Below are positions 49,255-57,493 of a stretch of 64,000 bases of DNA, one piece after another (position 1 is the stretch's first letter; every line of letters begins with the position of its first letter). The DNA is from Tamaricihabitans halophyticus (lineage in GTDB: Bacteria; Actinomycetota; Actinomycetes; Mycobacteriales; Pseudonocardiaceae): NCBI RefSeq assembly GCF_004340875.1, contig NZ_SLXQ01000008.1, positions 62,001-126,000 on the forward strand, read 5' to 3'. Both the position numbers and the translations under genes were made by a program. The notes below the pieces were generated by a model. The model saw nothing but the letters and a program-made list of their open reading frames with translations, searched no databases and had not been told where the DNA came from.

Positions 49255-49565
49255 CCCAGGATAGTCAGGGTGAATCGCCGGTTCGTGCCGGCTGGCCGCT
49301 CTACGAGGTATTCGTGCGCGGTAAGCGCGGACTCAACCATGTGCACGTGGGTTCGCTGCATGCGGCCGACGACCAGATGGCCGTGCGGCATGCCCGCGAT
49401 CTGTACACCCGGCGCAACGAGGGCGTGAGTATCTGGGTGGTACGCGCCGCGCATATCGTCGCGACCAGTCCGGACGAGCGCGATCCGTTCTTCGCGCCGA
49501 GCGGCGACAAGGTGTACCGGCATCCCACCTTCTACGCGATCCCCGACGGTGTGCCGCATATGTGA
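49251..49565 (+). CDS. paaB: 1,2-phenylacetyl-CoA epoxidase, subunit PaaB
   Basis: A 104-residue subunit with [22 protein letters not shown] (about residues 14-35), the diagnostic PaaB segment, and [17 protein letters not shown]. PaaB bridges PaaAC heterodimers and is needed for activity. The ATG overlaps the paaA stop (ATGA). Confidence 0.94.
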   Translation: MTQDSQGESPVRAGWPLYEVFVRGKRGLNHVHVGSLHAADDQMAVRHARDLYTRRNEGVSIWVVRAAHIVATSPDERDPFFAPSGDKVYRHPTFYAIPDGVPHM

Positions 49566-49576
49566 AAGGCGGTGGA

Positions 49577-50488
49577 ATGTCTACCCATAGGGCAAGCAGT
49601 ACAACCAACGCCGGCAACGCCTACCAAGCGCTTGCCGAGGCGCACGACGACGCGCGGTGGGCGTTCGGCACCGGGTTCGACGATCCATTGTCTGGTGTGG
49701 ACACTACGCTGCCGGATGACGTGCCGGGCGGCAAGCTCGCCGAGTACTGCCTGATGCTCGGGGACGACGCGCTGATTGCGGCGCATCGGCTGCAAGAGTG
49801 GTGCACCAACGCGCCGGAACTCGAAGATGAGGTCGCGATCGCGAATATCAGCCTCGACCTGCTCGGCCAGGCAAGGCTGCTGCTCGCTCGCGCCGGGCGG
49901 GCGGACGGTACCGGTAGGAGCGAAGACCACTACGCCTACTTCCGGGACGAGCACGAGTTCCGGAACGTTCGACTGGTGGAGCGCCCGCATACGGATTTCG
50001 CCGATCTGGCTGCATTCCTGCTGCTGTTCGGTTCCTGGCGACTGGCGCTGCTCGGGCGATTGACCGGCGCGCGGGATCCGGTGCTCGCCGCGATTGCCGG
50101 CAAGGCGGTCAAGGAACTGAGCTATCACCGGGAGTACGCGGCTGGCTGGGTGGTCCGCCTTGGCGATGGTACGGAGCTGTCGAGGCGGCGGATGATCGCG
50201 GCGCTGGATCGCTGGTGGCCGTTCGTGGACGAGTTGTTCCACGGGCATCCGGCGGAAATCCAGCTAGCCACGCTCGGTGTCGCGGTGGATCCCGCGTACC
50301 TGCGCGGTGAGTTCGACACGGTACTGGCCAGCGTGCTTTCGGCGGGCCGGCTGAGCGTGCCGGATGGCGCCCCGGTAGCCGGAGTCGCCGGGCGTACCGG
50401 ACGCCACGGCCTGCACACCGAAGCGCTCGGCGGCATACTCACCGAGCTGCAGGGCTTGGCCCGCGCGCATCCGGAGGCGACCTGGTGA
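49577..50488 (+). CDS. paaC: 1,2-phenylacetyl-CoA epoxidase, structural subunit PaaC
   Basis: A 303-residue ferritin-like subunit lacking a full diiron centre, with CLMLGDDALIAAHRLQEWC and KELSYHREYAAGWVVRLGDGTE typical of PaaC. It pairs with PaaA and helps bind the CoA substrate. The ATG at 49577 has AAAGG 7 nt upstream; a GTG at 49562 overlapping the paaB stop is the alternative. Its stop overlaps paaD by 4 bp. Confidence 0.93.
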   Translation: MSTHRASSTTNAGNAYQALAEAHDDARWAFGTGFDDPLSGVDTTLPDDVPGGKLAEYCLMLGDDALIAAHRLQEWCTNAPELEDEVAIANISLDLLGQARLLLARAGRADGTGRSEDHYAYFRDEHEFRNVRLVERPHTDFADLAAFLLLFGSWRLALLGRLTGARDPVLAAIAGKAVKELSYHREYAAGWVVRLGDGTELSRRRMIAALDRWWPFVDELFHGHPAEIQLATLGVAVDPAYLRGEFDTVLASVLSAGRLSVPDGAPVAGVAGRTGRHGLHTEALGGILTELQGLARAHPEATW

Positions 50489-50982
50489 GCGCCGAAGACC
50501 ACGGTCCCGCCTACGCCGTCGCCGCGACGGTGACCGACCCCGAGCTACCCGTACTGACCTTGGCCGAGTTGGGCATCCTGCGCGAGGTGCGTGACGTGGA
50601 CGACGCGGTCGTCGTCTCGATCACACCGACCTACAGCGGATGCCCGGCGATGGCGCAGATGCGAGCCGACCTGACGGATGCCTTGCGTGCCGCTGGTTAC
50701 GCGACGGTCGAGGTACGTACGGTCCTGCACCCGCCATGGACCACCGATTGGATCAGCGAGACCGGCCGGCGCAAACTCGCGGCCGCCGGTATCGCGCCAC
50801 CTGGGCCTGCCCGGACCGAAGCGGTGGTGCTGCCACTGGCCGCGCCGCCAAGCAGGGTGCGCTGTCCGCGCTGCGGATGCCCGGACACCGTGGAGATCTC
50901 GCGATTCAGCGGTACCGCATGCAAGGCGCTGCGCCGCTGTCCGAACTGTGTCGAACCGTTCGAACACCTCAAGGAGATATGA
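50485..50982 (+). CDS. paaD: PaaD, Fe-S/metal maturation factor of the PaaABCE system
   Basis: A 165-residue protein with an N-terminal MIP18/DUF59 domain (TDPELPVLTLAELGILREV, then YSGCPAMAQM) and a C-terminal zinc-ribbon-like segment (RCPRCGCPDT, then CKALRRCPNCVEPF). PaaD is thought to help assemble the Fe-S cluster of PaaE or the diiron site. The GTG start overlaps the paaC stop (GTGA). Confidence 0.92.
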   Translation: MSAEDHGPAYAVAATVTDPELPVLTLAELGILREVRDVDDAVVVSITPTYSGCPAMAQMRADLTDALRAAGYATVEVRTVLHPPWTTDWISETGRRKLAAAGIAPPGPARTEAVVLPLAAPPSRVRCPRCGCPDTVEISRFSGTACKALRRCPNCVEPFEHLKEI

Positions 50983-52055
50983 CGTTGAGCGCCAGGGTTC
51001 GCGCCGATTTTCACCAGCTTGCCGTGGCCGGCGTCGATCGGCTGTGCGCGGATGCGGTCGCGGTCCGGTTCGCCGTCCCCGCCGGACTCGCGGATGCCTA
51101 CGCGTTTCGGGCCGGCCAGTCGCTGACGCTACGGCGTCGCTGGGCGAGCGGTGAGCAGCGCCGAACGTATTCCATCTGCGCCCCGGAAGGGGCCGAACCA
51201 CGGATCGGCGTGCGGGAGATTCCCGGTGGCCTGTTCTCCTCGTGGTTGGTCAACGAGGTAGCGCCAGGGGAGCTGATCGAGGTCGGCACGCCAACCGGAA
51301 CGTTCACGCCGGAGGCGGCCACGCGCGCGCGGCATGTGCTGGTAGCAGCCGGCTCCGGTATCACGCCGATTCTCTCGATCGCCGCCACCGTGCTGCGCGA
51401 GCCGGCCAATACCGTGACGTTGATCTACGGCAATCGCCGCAGCGACACGGTGATGTTCGTCGACGAGCTGGCCGACCTGAAGGATCGGTATCCCACCCGG
51501 CTGGAGCTCATGCATGTGCTCTCCCGCGAGCCACGCGAAGCCGAGCTGTTCTCCGGCAGGTTGGATGCCGCCCGGCTGCGCAACGTGCTCGGGGTTTTGC
51601 CGGAACCGGCAACGGTCGATCACTGGTGGTTGTGCGGACCGTACGGCCTGGTTGAGGATGCGCGGCGGCTGCTCACCGAGCTCGGGGTGCCGGCCGAGCG
51701 GGTACACCGCGAACTGTTCTATGTGGATGACCTGCCGCCGGAACCGGTGCGACACGCAGAACCAGCGGTGGACGGGGCGGCCACCGAGGTGACTGTCCTG
51801 CTGGACGGGCGGTCGAGCACGGTGCGCCTGCCCGCCGATCAGCCGGTTCTGGACGGAGCCCAGCGCTTCCGGCCGGATCTGCCCTTCGCCTGTAAGGGGG
51901 GCGTATGCGGTACCTGCCGAGCAAAGGTCACCAACGGCGCGGTCCGGATGCGACGCAACTTCGCCCTCGAGGAACCCGAGGTGGCCGAGGGATTCGTGCT
52001 GACCTGCCAATCGTTGCCTGATTCGGATGCGCTGACCCTCGACTACGACGCCTAG
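50979..52055 (+). CDS. paaE: 1,2-phenylacetyl-CoA epoxidase reductase PaaE
   Basis: A 358-residue ferredoxin-NADPH reductase. The FAD-binding motif is RTYSICAPE, the NADPH motif is VAAGSGITPILSIAATVL, and the C-terminal plant-type [2Fe-2S] cysteines lie in CKGGVCGTCRAK and LTCQS. It passes electrons from NADPH to the PaaAC diiron centre. The ATG at 50979 overlaps paaD, but AAGGAG is only 2 nt before it; a TTG at 50985 has better spacing. It ends the operon; paaF-H, paaJ and paaZ are not in this window. Confidence 0.94.
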   Translation: MTLSARVRADFHQLAVAGVDRLCADAVAVRFAVPAGLADAYAFRAGQSLTLRRRWASGEQRRTYSICAPEGAEPRIGVREIPGGLFSSWLVNEVAPGELIEVGTPTGTFTPEAATRARHVLVAAGSGITPILSIAATVLREPANTVTLIYGNRRSDTVMFVDELADLKDRYPTRLELMHVLSREPREAELFSGRLDAARLRNVLGVLPEPATVDHWWLCGPYGLVEDARRLLTELGVPAERVHRELFYVDDLPPEPVRHAEPAVDGAATEVTVLLDGRSSTVRLPADQPVLDGAQRFRPDLPFACKGGVCGTCRAKVTNGAVRMRRNFALEEPEVAEGFVLTCQSLPDSDALTLDYDA

Positions 52056-52116
52056 CGGCTCGAGTCAGCCCGCCCGCCACGCTCGTGGCCAAGCATGGAA
52101 TATGGAATGTGGCATG

Positions 52117-52126
52117 TGGTATACCA
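52117..52126. promoter_or_regulatory. GntR-type palindrome TGGTATACCA with upstream ATATGGAAT
   Basis: A perfect 10 bp palindrome 6 bp before the start of the GntR gene, of the form bound by FadR-type GntR proteins. The word ATATGGAAT at 52100-52108 recurs upstream of the SDR and second GntR genes. Confidence 0.5.
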
Positions 52127-52132
52127 GGTACC

Positions 52133-52846
52133 ATGCCAGCATCGGATCCGCTCGCGTCGCTATCCCCGATAGCGACGCACACCCGAGGGGAGCGGGCGCG
52201 TGCTGAGCTGCTGAGTGCCATCGTGCGTGGTCAGCTGCCGCCCGGAACCGTGCTCAGTGACCGGCAGCTTTCCGAGGTTCTCGGCGTCAGCCGGACACCG
52301 ATCCGCGAGGCGATGCACACCCTGGAAGCCGACGGGTTGGTCGAGCGCAGCGGCGGCCGGCTGGTCGTCGCTGGCTTCTCGGTTCGGGACACCCGCGAGC
52401 TGTTCGAACTGCGCAGGCTGCTCGAACCGGCCGGGCTGGACCGCCTCGCGCAAACCTGGGACGAGCAGGGCGTGTACGAGCTGGCCACATTCTTCGACGA
52501 GTTCCCAGGAGACCTACCCGCCGGTCCCTACGACGAGTACCTCCAGCGGGACCACCAGTTTCACCAGCTCATCGTCGCGTGGAGTGGCAACTCCCGGCTT
52601 ATCCGCTGCTACGACGTGGTGGAAACCCAGATCAACCGAATCCGACACCATCTCGCCCCCGGCTATCGCGGCCGAATGGCCGAGGTCGTCCAGGAGCACC
52701 GCGACGTATGCGCGGCGATAGCCCGCAAGGACCTTGCCGGGGCCCGCGCGGCACTGGTGCGCCACTTGGAAAACGGCGAACGGGCGATGGTCGAGTTCCT
52801 TGCCGCGCGGGAAACCGGCGCCCCGGAAACCACACCGACACACTGA
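52133..52846 (+). CDS. GntR-family (FadR subfamily) regulator
   Basis: About 237 residues. The winged helix covers residues 14-76 (RAELLSAIVRGQLPPG, then LSEVLGVSRTPIREAMHTLE), followed by an all-helical FCD effector domain (about 85-215) with its metal/carboxylate-binding histidines in RDHQFHQLIV. It is the first gene before a FAH-family hydrolase and an Ldh-type dehydrogenase, which it probably controls. The effector is likely a carboxylic acid. Confidence 0.83.
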   Translation: MPASDPLASLSPIATHTRGERARAELLSAIVRGQLPPGTVLSDRQLSEVLGVSRTPIREAMHTLEADGLVERSGGRLVVAGFSVRDTRELFELRRLLEPAGLDRLAQTWDEQGVYELATFFDEFPGDLPAGPYDEYLQRDHQFHQLIVAWSGNSRLIRCYDVVETQINRIRHHLAPGYRGRMAEVVQEHRDVCAAIARKDLAGARAALVRHLENGERAMVEFLAARETGAPETTPTH

Positions 52847-52871
52847 CGACCGGGAAAGGAAGGTGGCGGCC

Positions 52872-53762
52872 ATGCGGTTGGCCACGATACGCACATCCGG
52901 TACCGAGACCGCCGCGCTCGTCTGCCCTTCGGGGGTAGTGCCGATCGCCGCGATCAACGCGGCTTATCGCACGTCGTGGCCGGTTGACCTGTTCACCCTG
53001 CTCGCCGAGGGCCAGTTCGCCGAATTCGATATCTGGTTGGCACGGCAAGGCGATATCCACACTCGACTCGCGGAGCGCCTCCTCGATCCGTCCGAAGTAG
53101 ATTTCGCGCCGCCGTACCGCTCGCCGCGCAAGATCTGGGGAATCGGGCTCAACTACGTCGATCACGCGGCCGATCTGTCCGAGGCCGCGCCCGCTACGGA
53201 GCCAGCGAGTTTCCTGAAGCCAGCTACGACGATCATTGGCACCGGTGAGTCCATCCGGTTGCCTGCCCAGTCCGAGCGGGTCACCGCCGAGGCCGAGCTC
53301 GGCATCGTCATCGGGTCAACGGCGCGGGATGTCCCTGAGTCCGCTGCACTGTCCTATGTGGCGGGATTTACCACCATCATCGATATGACCGCCGAGGACA
53401 TCCTGCAACGCAACCCCCGATATCTGACCCGTGCCAAAAGTTTCGACACCTTCTTCAGCTTCGGGCCGGAAATCATCACGCTGGACGAGTTTCTCGCTAC
53501 TCCGGCAGAGCTGCCGGGCCTCACCGTAGGCACCTGGCACAACGATCGGCTGCACCGGGACAACGTGGTCGGCAATATGACGTTCACCCCGGAGTTCCTG
53601 GTTTCCTTCCATTCGGCGGTGATGACCTTGCTGCCGGGGGACATCATCTCGACCGGCACCCCGGGAGCGGTGGTGATCACCGACGGCGACGTCGTATCGT
53701 GCCGGATTCCCGGCTTCCGGGAGCTGGCCAACCCGGTGCACGGCGCACGGGCCACGGCGTGA
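52872..53762 (+). CDS. Fumarylacetoacetate hydrolase (FAH) family protein
   Basis: A 296-residue protein with the FAH fold. WGIGLNYVDHAAD (about residues 92-104) and the metal-binding glutamates in TAEAELGIVIGS (about 137-148) match the family. The C-terminal GDIISTGTPGAV segment is a family hallmark. Members split C-C bonds of acylpyruvates, decarboxylate or hydrate dienoates, or hydrolyse 2,4-diketo-3-deoxy sugar acids. The SDR and Ldh genes alongside favour a sugar-acid or keto-acid route, but this is open. The ATG has GGAAGGTGG upstream and the stop overlaps the next gene (GTGA). Confidence 0.8.
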   Translation: MRLATIRTSGTETAALVCPSGVVPIAAINAAYRTSWPVDLFTLLAEGQFAEFDIWLARQGDIHTRLAERLLDPSEVDFAPPYRSPRKIWGIGLNYVDHAADLSEAAPATEPASFLKPATTIIGTGESIRLPAQSERVTAEAELGIVIGSTARDVPESAALSYVAGFTTIIDMTAEDILQRNPRYLTRAKSFDTFFSFGPEIITLDEFLATPAELPGLTVGTWHNDRLHRDNVVGNMTFTPEFLVSFHSAVMTLLPGDIISTGTPGAVVITDGDVVSCRIPGFRELANPVHGARATA

Positions 53763-54841
53763 GCGGGGACCACGGCGCGCTGACCACGTCCCTTGTTGCC
53801 AGCACGGAGCTGACCGCCCTGGTCGAGGGGATCTTCCTTGGCCATGGAGTGCCGGCGGCCGACGCGGCGGTGATCGCCGACCATCTGGTGACCGCCAATC
53901 TGCGTGGCGTCGATTCGCATGGCGTGAGCAGGGTTCCGGTGTATATCGAGCGGCTCGCGGGTGGCCTGGTTCGGCGGGATGCCAGCGTCACGACCGTGCG
54001 GGAGACGCCGGTGAGCGCGCTACTGGACGGGAACAACGGTAGCGGCATCAGCGTGGCCAACCACGCCATGCATCGCGCCATCGACAAGGCGCGCGCCGCG
54101 GGTATCGGCATGGTCAGTGTGCGCGGGTCGAATCACTGCGGGATGCTCGCCTACTACACGGCGCTGGCCGCAAGGGCGGGATTGCTCGGGTTCGCGACCA
54201 CCAGCGCGCCGGCGACCATGGCGCCGTGGGGAGCCACCCGCGCGTTTTTCGGTACGAATCCGCTGTCCTATGCGATACCGATGCCCGAGTCGCATGCGGA
54301 CATCGTGTTCGATATGGCAACCAGCCAGGTAGCGCGCGGCAAGATCATCCTGGCCGCGCGGGAAGGCAGGCGTATACCGCTTGGTTGGGCGCTCGGACCG
54401 GACGGTCAACCGACCGACGATCCGGACGCGGGTTTCGCCGGGGTAATGCTGCCGCTCGGCGGGCCGAAGGGCTCCGGTCTCGCGTTACTGGTGGAAACCC
54501 TGTCCTCGGTGCTTTCAGGTGCACTGTACGGGCCGTGGATCCCGCCGCTGTACGACAATGACACCGAGCCGCAGGCGATCGGACATTTCTTCCTGGCCGT
54601 TCGCCCCGATCTCTTCCGGCCAGCAGCGGAGTTCACCGCCGCGATGGCGCGGCTGGCCACCGAGATCACCGAGCTTCCGGCGCTCGCCCAGCAGGATCGG
54701 GTATATCTGCCTGGCGAGCTGGAAGCCGAAACCGCGCGACACCGGCGTGCCCAAGGCATCCCACTGTCCGAAGAGGTCCGAGCGGATCTGGCCCTGCTCG
54801 ATAACCGCGCTAACCTTGAAGAACGCGAATACGGAAGGTAA
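53759..54841 (+). CDS. Ldh-family (malate/L-lactate/ureidoglycolate type) NAD(P)-dependent dehydrogenase
   Basis: A 360-residue type-2 malate/lactate dehydrogenase-family protein. Landmarks are LRGVDSHGVSRVPVYIE, VRGSNHCGMLAYY, TNPLSYAIP, DMATSQVARGKI and LPLGGPKGSGLALLVE. These enzymes oxidise or reduce 2-hydroxy acids with NAD(P). The GTG start overlaps the FAH gene (GTGA). Copy A2 of the 3'-end repeat lies in its last codons, and the gene converges on the SDR gene. The substrate is unknown. Confidence 0.85.
   Translation: MSGDHGALTTSLVASTELTALVEGIFLGHGVPAADAAVIADHLVTANLRGVDSHGVSRVPVYIERLAGGLVRRDASVTTVRETPVSALLDGNNGSGISVANHAMHRAIDKARAAGIGMVSVRGSNHCGMLAYYTALAARAGLLGFATTSAPATMAPWGATRAFFGTNPLSYAIPMPESHADIVFDMATSQVARGKIILAAREGRRIPLGWALGPDGQPTDDPDAGFAGVMLPLGGPKGSGLALLVETLSSVLSGALYGPWIPPLYDNDTEPQAIGHFFLAVRPDLFRPAAEFTAAMARLATEITELPALAQQDRVYLPGELEAETARHRRAQGIPLSEEVRADLALLDNRANLEEREYGR
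54808..54827 (-). repeat. 3'-end repeat, copy A2
   Basis: On the minus strand CGCGTTCTTCAAGGTTAGCG, 18 of 20 identical to copy A1 (27214-27233). It lies inside the last codons of the Ldh gene, so it is partly constrained by coding. Confidence 0.5.
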
Positions 54842-54862
54842 CCAAACCCGCCGCGCACCCAA

Positions 54863-54885
54863 CCGGAAGATCCCTGAAGAACGCG
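54863..54885 (-). repeat. 3'-end repeat, copy B3
   Basis: A 23 bp element, plus strand CCGGAAGATCCC then TGAAGAACGCG, 19 of 23 identical to B1. It lies between the convergent Ldh and SDR genes. It overlaps a small hairpin AGAAC-GCG-GTTCT (54878-54890) that may aid termination. Confidence 0.6.
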
Positions 54886-54894
54886 GTTCTCGCT

Positions 54895-55668
54895 TTAGAA
54901 CGAACCGACGAGCCCGCCGTCCACCCGAAGCTGGACCCCGTTGATGTATGCCGCGCCGGTTCCGCAAAGGAAGACGGTGGCCGCGGCGAACTCCGCTGGC
55001 GTGCCGTACCGCTTGGCGGGAATAGCGGCTTCACTGCTTTGCCGGACCGATGTGGCATCGGTGTTCGCCGCGGACGCTTTCGCTTCGTCCAGCTGCGCGG
55101 TCCGGTCCGTCTCGACCCTGCCTGGCAACACCATGTTCACCGTGACGCCGTCCGCGGCGACTTCGCCGGCCAGGGTCTTGAGGTAGCCGGCGAGTCCAGC
55201 GCGGGCCAGATTGGAGCGTACGAGCCCGGCGATCGGCTGCCGCACCCCGCTCGACCCGATTGCCACGATCCGGCCCCAGCCGGCCTCGCGCATCGGCGGC
55301 AGCAGCTGATGCACCAGCTCGATCTGCGCGAGCAGGAGCGTTTCCACCGCGGCGGCCGCATCCTGTCTGGTCAACTCGGCCGCGGTCCCCGGTGGTGGCC
55401 CGCCGGAGTTGAGTACCAGGATGTCGATGCGACCGAGCCGCTCGGTGATCGACGCGATGGCTTCGCCAGTGCCGTCCGGATCGGTGAGGTCGATGCCAAC
55501 CCCCAGCGCGCCCGGGTGGTCCGCCGCCCGCTGGCGAGCGAGCTCCGCCCGCCGGCCGGTGAAGGCGACGCGGGCGCCTTCGGCGGCCAGGCCGCTGGCT
55601 GTGGCGTACCCGAGCCCCGAGGTGGAACCAAGTACGAGCGCGGTGCGCGAGGTCAGACCGAGATCCAT
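54895..55668 (-). CDS. Short-chain dehydrogenase/reductase lacking the YxxxK motif
   Basis: A 257-residue SDR-fold protein. The cofactor motif is GSTSGLGYATA (about residues 14-24), ILVLNSGGPPPG stands for NNAG, and the active-site serine may be in IAIGSSGVRQP. Where the catalytic YxxxK is expected the sequence reads LVRSNLARAGLAGYLKTLAGE, with no tyrosine four residues before a lysine in the usual frame. Related proteins are often annotated as 3-oxoacyl-ACP reductases, but classical chemistry is doubtful. It is divergent from a GntR gene, which probably regulates it. Confidence 0.75.
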   Translation of the reverse strand: MDLGLTSRTALVLGSTSGLGYATASGLAAEGARVAFTGRRAELARQRAADHPGALGVGIDLTDPDGTGEAIASITERLGRIDILVLNSGGPPPGTAAELTRQDAAAAVETLLLAQIELVHQLLPPMREAGWGRIVAIGSSGVRQPIAGLVRSNLARAGLAGYLKTLAGEVAADGVTVNMVLPGRVETDRTAQLDEAKASAANTDATSVRQSSEAAIPAKRYGTPAEFAAATVFLCGTGAAYINGVQLRVDGGLVGSF

Positions 55669-55713
55669 GATCGCTCCGTCAAGCTGCTGCGGTAATCAGT
55701 ACCACCTGACCGT

Positions 55714-55816
55714 ATTCCATATATCAATCTAGTCAAGCGAGTCGAACGAATCCGCAGGACAGCACTGATCGACCGATTCGATGCGACCAAGAATCGGGGG
55801 TCTCAGTATACGGAAT
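55714..55816. promoter_or_regulatory. Divergent control region with two ATAYGGAAT words
   Basis: ATATGGAAT (55714-55722, minus strand) lies near the SDR start and ATACGGAAT (55808-55816) near the GntR start. The latter is preceded by GTATAC. The same word type occurs before the GntR gene at 52133, so both GntR proteins may read related sites. Confidence 0.4.
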
Positions 55817-55836
55817 ATCGTTGCTAGGATGCTGTC

Positions 55837-56520
55837 ATGTCCGCTCCGCAGTTGCCACCGTTGCCGGCCAGACCCGGCAACCTCACCGATCTGGTGCTTG
55901 CCGCCTTGCAGCGGGCGATCATCGAGCAGCAGCTGCCCCCTGGACAGCAGGTCAGCGAGGCGAGCCTGGCCGATTCGCTACAGGTAAGCAAAACCCCCGT
56001 GCGGGAGGCCCTGTTGCGGCTGCGCCACATCGGCCTGGTCGAGACGGCGGATCGCGGTTTGCGGGTAACGATGCCCTCCGCGAGCAGGACGCGCTATGCC
56101 TATGAGCTGCGCGCTGGCCTCGAGCGCTCAGCGGCGACACTGGCCGCCGAACGTTGCTCGGACGCCGAGCTTGTCACGGTCGCCGAGGCGGCCCAGAACT
56201 CGCTCGAGCACGCCCTACATGGCGATGCGGACGGATTCCGCGCCTGCGATTTGGCCTTCCACCAGTCCGTTTGCGAAGCGGCGCGTAATCCGCTGCTCGA
56301 GCAAGCCGTGCGGGATGCCCTGCTGCTCACCGGCGCGCTGCGCGCGCGGGACGTGCCAATCTCCGGCGATTCGGTGGGCTGCGCGCGCGAGCACCTCGCG
56401 GTTTCCGATGCGCTCGCCGAACGGGACGGGCATGCCGCGGGCCGTGCGATGTACGCGCATGTCCAGCACGTCATGCGGATCGTGCTGGACGCGCTCGGTG
56501 AGCCGGACGCGGACGGCTAA
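55837..56520 (+). CDS. GntR-family (FCD domain) regulator
   Basis: A 227-residue protein. The winged helix covers residues 16-75 (IIEQQLPPGQQVSEASLADSL, then SKTPVREALLRLRHIGLV), followed by a helical FCD domain with DLAFHQSVCEAA and the late HAAGRAMYAHV segment. It is divergent from the SDR gene and is the likely regulator of it. Its last 4 bp overlap the end of the convergent IclR gene. Confidence 0.83.
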   Translation: MSAPQLPPLPARPGNLTDLVLAALQRAIIEQQLPPGQQVSEASLADSLQVSKTPVREALLRLRHIGLVETADRGLRVTMPSASRTRYAYELRAGLERSAATLAAERCSDAELVTVAEAAQNSLEHALHGDADGFRACDLAFHQSVCEAARNPLLEQAVRDALLLTGALRARDVPISGDSVGCAREHLAVSDALAERDGHAAGRAMYAHVQHVMRIVLDALGEPDADG

Positions 56521-57362
56521 CTGAGCGTAGGCTGCTCGCTGGCCGCGGCTTCCGCGCAGGCGCGAACCCCGGCATCGGTGGCGCCAAGGGCCTCCGAGAT
56601 CGCCCAAGCGGCGGCACGCACGAGTGGAGCAAGCTCGGTCAGCCGATCCTCGGGAAGTCGAACCGTGGGGCCGCTGAGGCTGAGGCAGCCGATCGCGCTC
56701 TGGGTGTGATCGAACAGTGGCGCGGCGACCGTATGGATTCCCGGCGTGCGTTCCGAAAGCGACAGTGCCCAGTGGCTCGCGCGGATCTCCGGAAGCTGCG
56801 CGCGCAGCACGTCCGGATCCTGGATCGAACCGGGTGCCAATGCTTCCAGCGGCCTGGCCAGCACGGCTTCCCGCTCGGCGGGGGACAGGAAGGCGAGTAG
56901 TACCTTGCCCTGCGCGCCGTATGGCAGCGGCAGCGGTACGCCAATCTCGGTGTAGGTGCGCCGCAACGGCTGATGACTCTCCACCTGTTCGATCACCGCG
57001 CGCTCAGTGGGCGAGACCAACTCGTGCAGGCCGACGGTCTCGTCGGTGGCGTCCCGAAGCGCGTGCATCTCCGGCAGGGCGGCCTCGCGGAGGGTCGCGG
57101 GGAGCGCGCCGCTGCGGGCGACCTGCACCAGTAGCGGCCCCAACGCGTAACGCCGGTCCGCGGTATGCCTGATCAGCCGGTTGGACTGCATCGCGGCGAG
57201 TAGCCGGTGCGCCGTGCTGGTGGACAGGCCGGTACTGCGCGCGATCTCGCTGATCCCGAGTACCGGTGTTCGGGCGGAGAAACACCGGAGTATCGCCACG
57301 GCGCGGTCGATTGACTGGACCGAGTTGCCCGCGGGCCGCTCGCCCCCTGCTGTCCTGCTCAT
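56517..57362 (-). CDS. IclR-family regulator of the CoA-transferase/TctCBA operon
   Basis: A 281-residue IclR protein. The helix-turn-helix lies at residues 14-75 (SVQSIDRAVAILRCFSA, then LGISEIARSTGLSTSTAHRLLAAM), followed by the effector domain (PYGAQGKVLLAFLS, about 140-153). The ATG at 57362 has GGAG close upstream; a longer frame would run into the operator region. It is divergent from the CoA-transferase operon, whose promoter carries two direct repeats. The inducer is probably the imported acid or its CoA ester. Confidence 0.83.
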   Translation of the reverse strand: MSRTAGGERPAGNSVQSIDRAVAILRCFSARTPVLGISEIARSTGLSTSTAHRLLAAMQSNRLIRHTADRRYALGPLLVQVARSGALPATLREAALPEMHALRDATDETVGLHELVSPTERAVIEQVESHQPLRRTYTEIGVPLPLPYGAQGKVLLAFLSPAEREAVLARPLEALAPGSIQDPDVLRAQLPEIRASHWALSLSERTPGIHTVAAPLFDHTQSAIGCLSLSGPTVRLPEDRLTELAPLVRAAAWAISEALGATDAGVRACAEAAASEQPTLS

Positions 57363-57442
57363 GTCTCCAGTTTCCCTTGCGGTACGGCGTGTTTCGCGGG
57401 CGCCTACCCGCGTGCCCTTGACCCCTATGCGGCACGTCACTT

Positions 57443-57478
57443 ACTGTTTTCCTTATAACGGGACTGTTTCCCATAATA
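57443..57478 (+). repeat. Direct repeats in the promoter of the CoA-transferase operon
   Basis: ACTGTTTTCCTTATAA (57443-57458) and ACTGTTTCCCATAATA (57463-57478) agree at 12 of 16 positions with a 20 bp period, two helical turns. The second copy contains the -10-like CATAAT. This arrangement suits binding of an IclR tetramer. Confidence 0.5.
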
Positions 57479-57493
57479 CAGGAAGGAGTGTTC

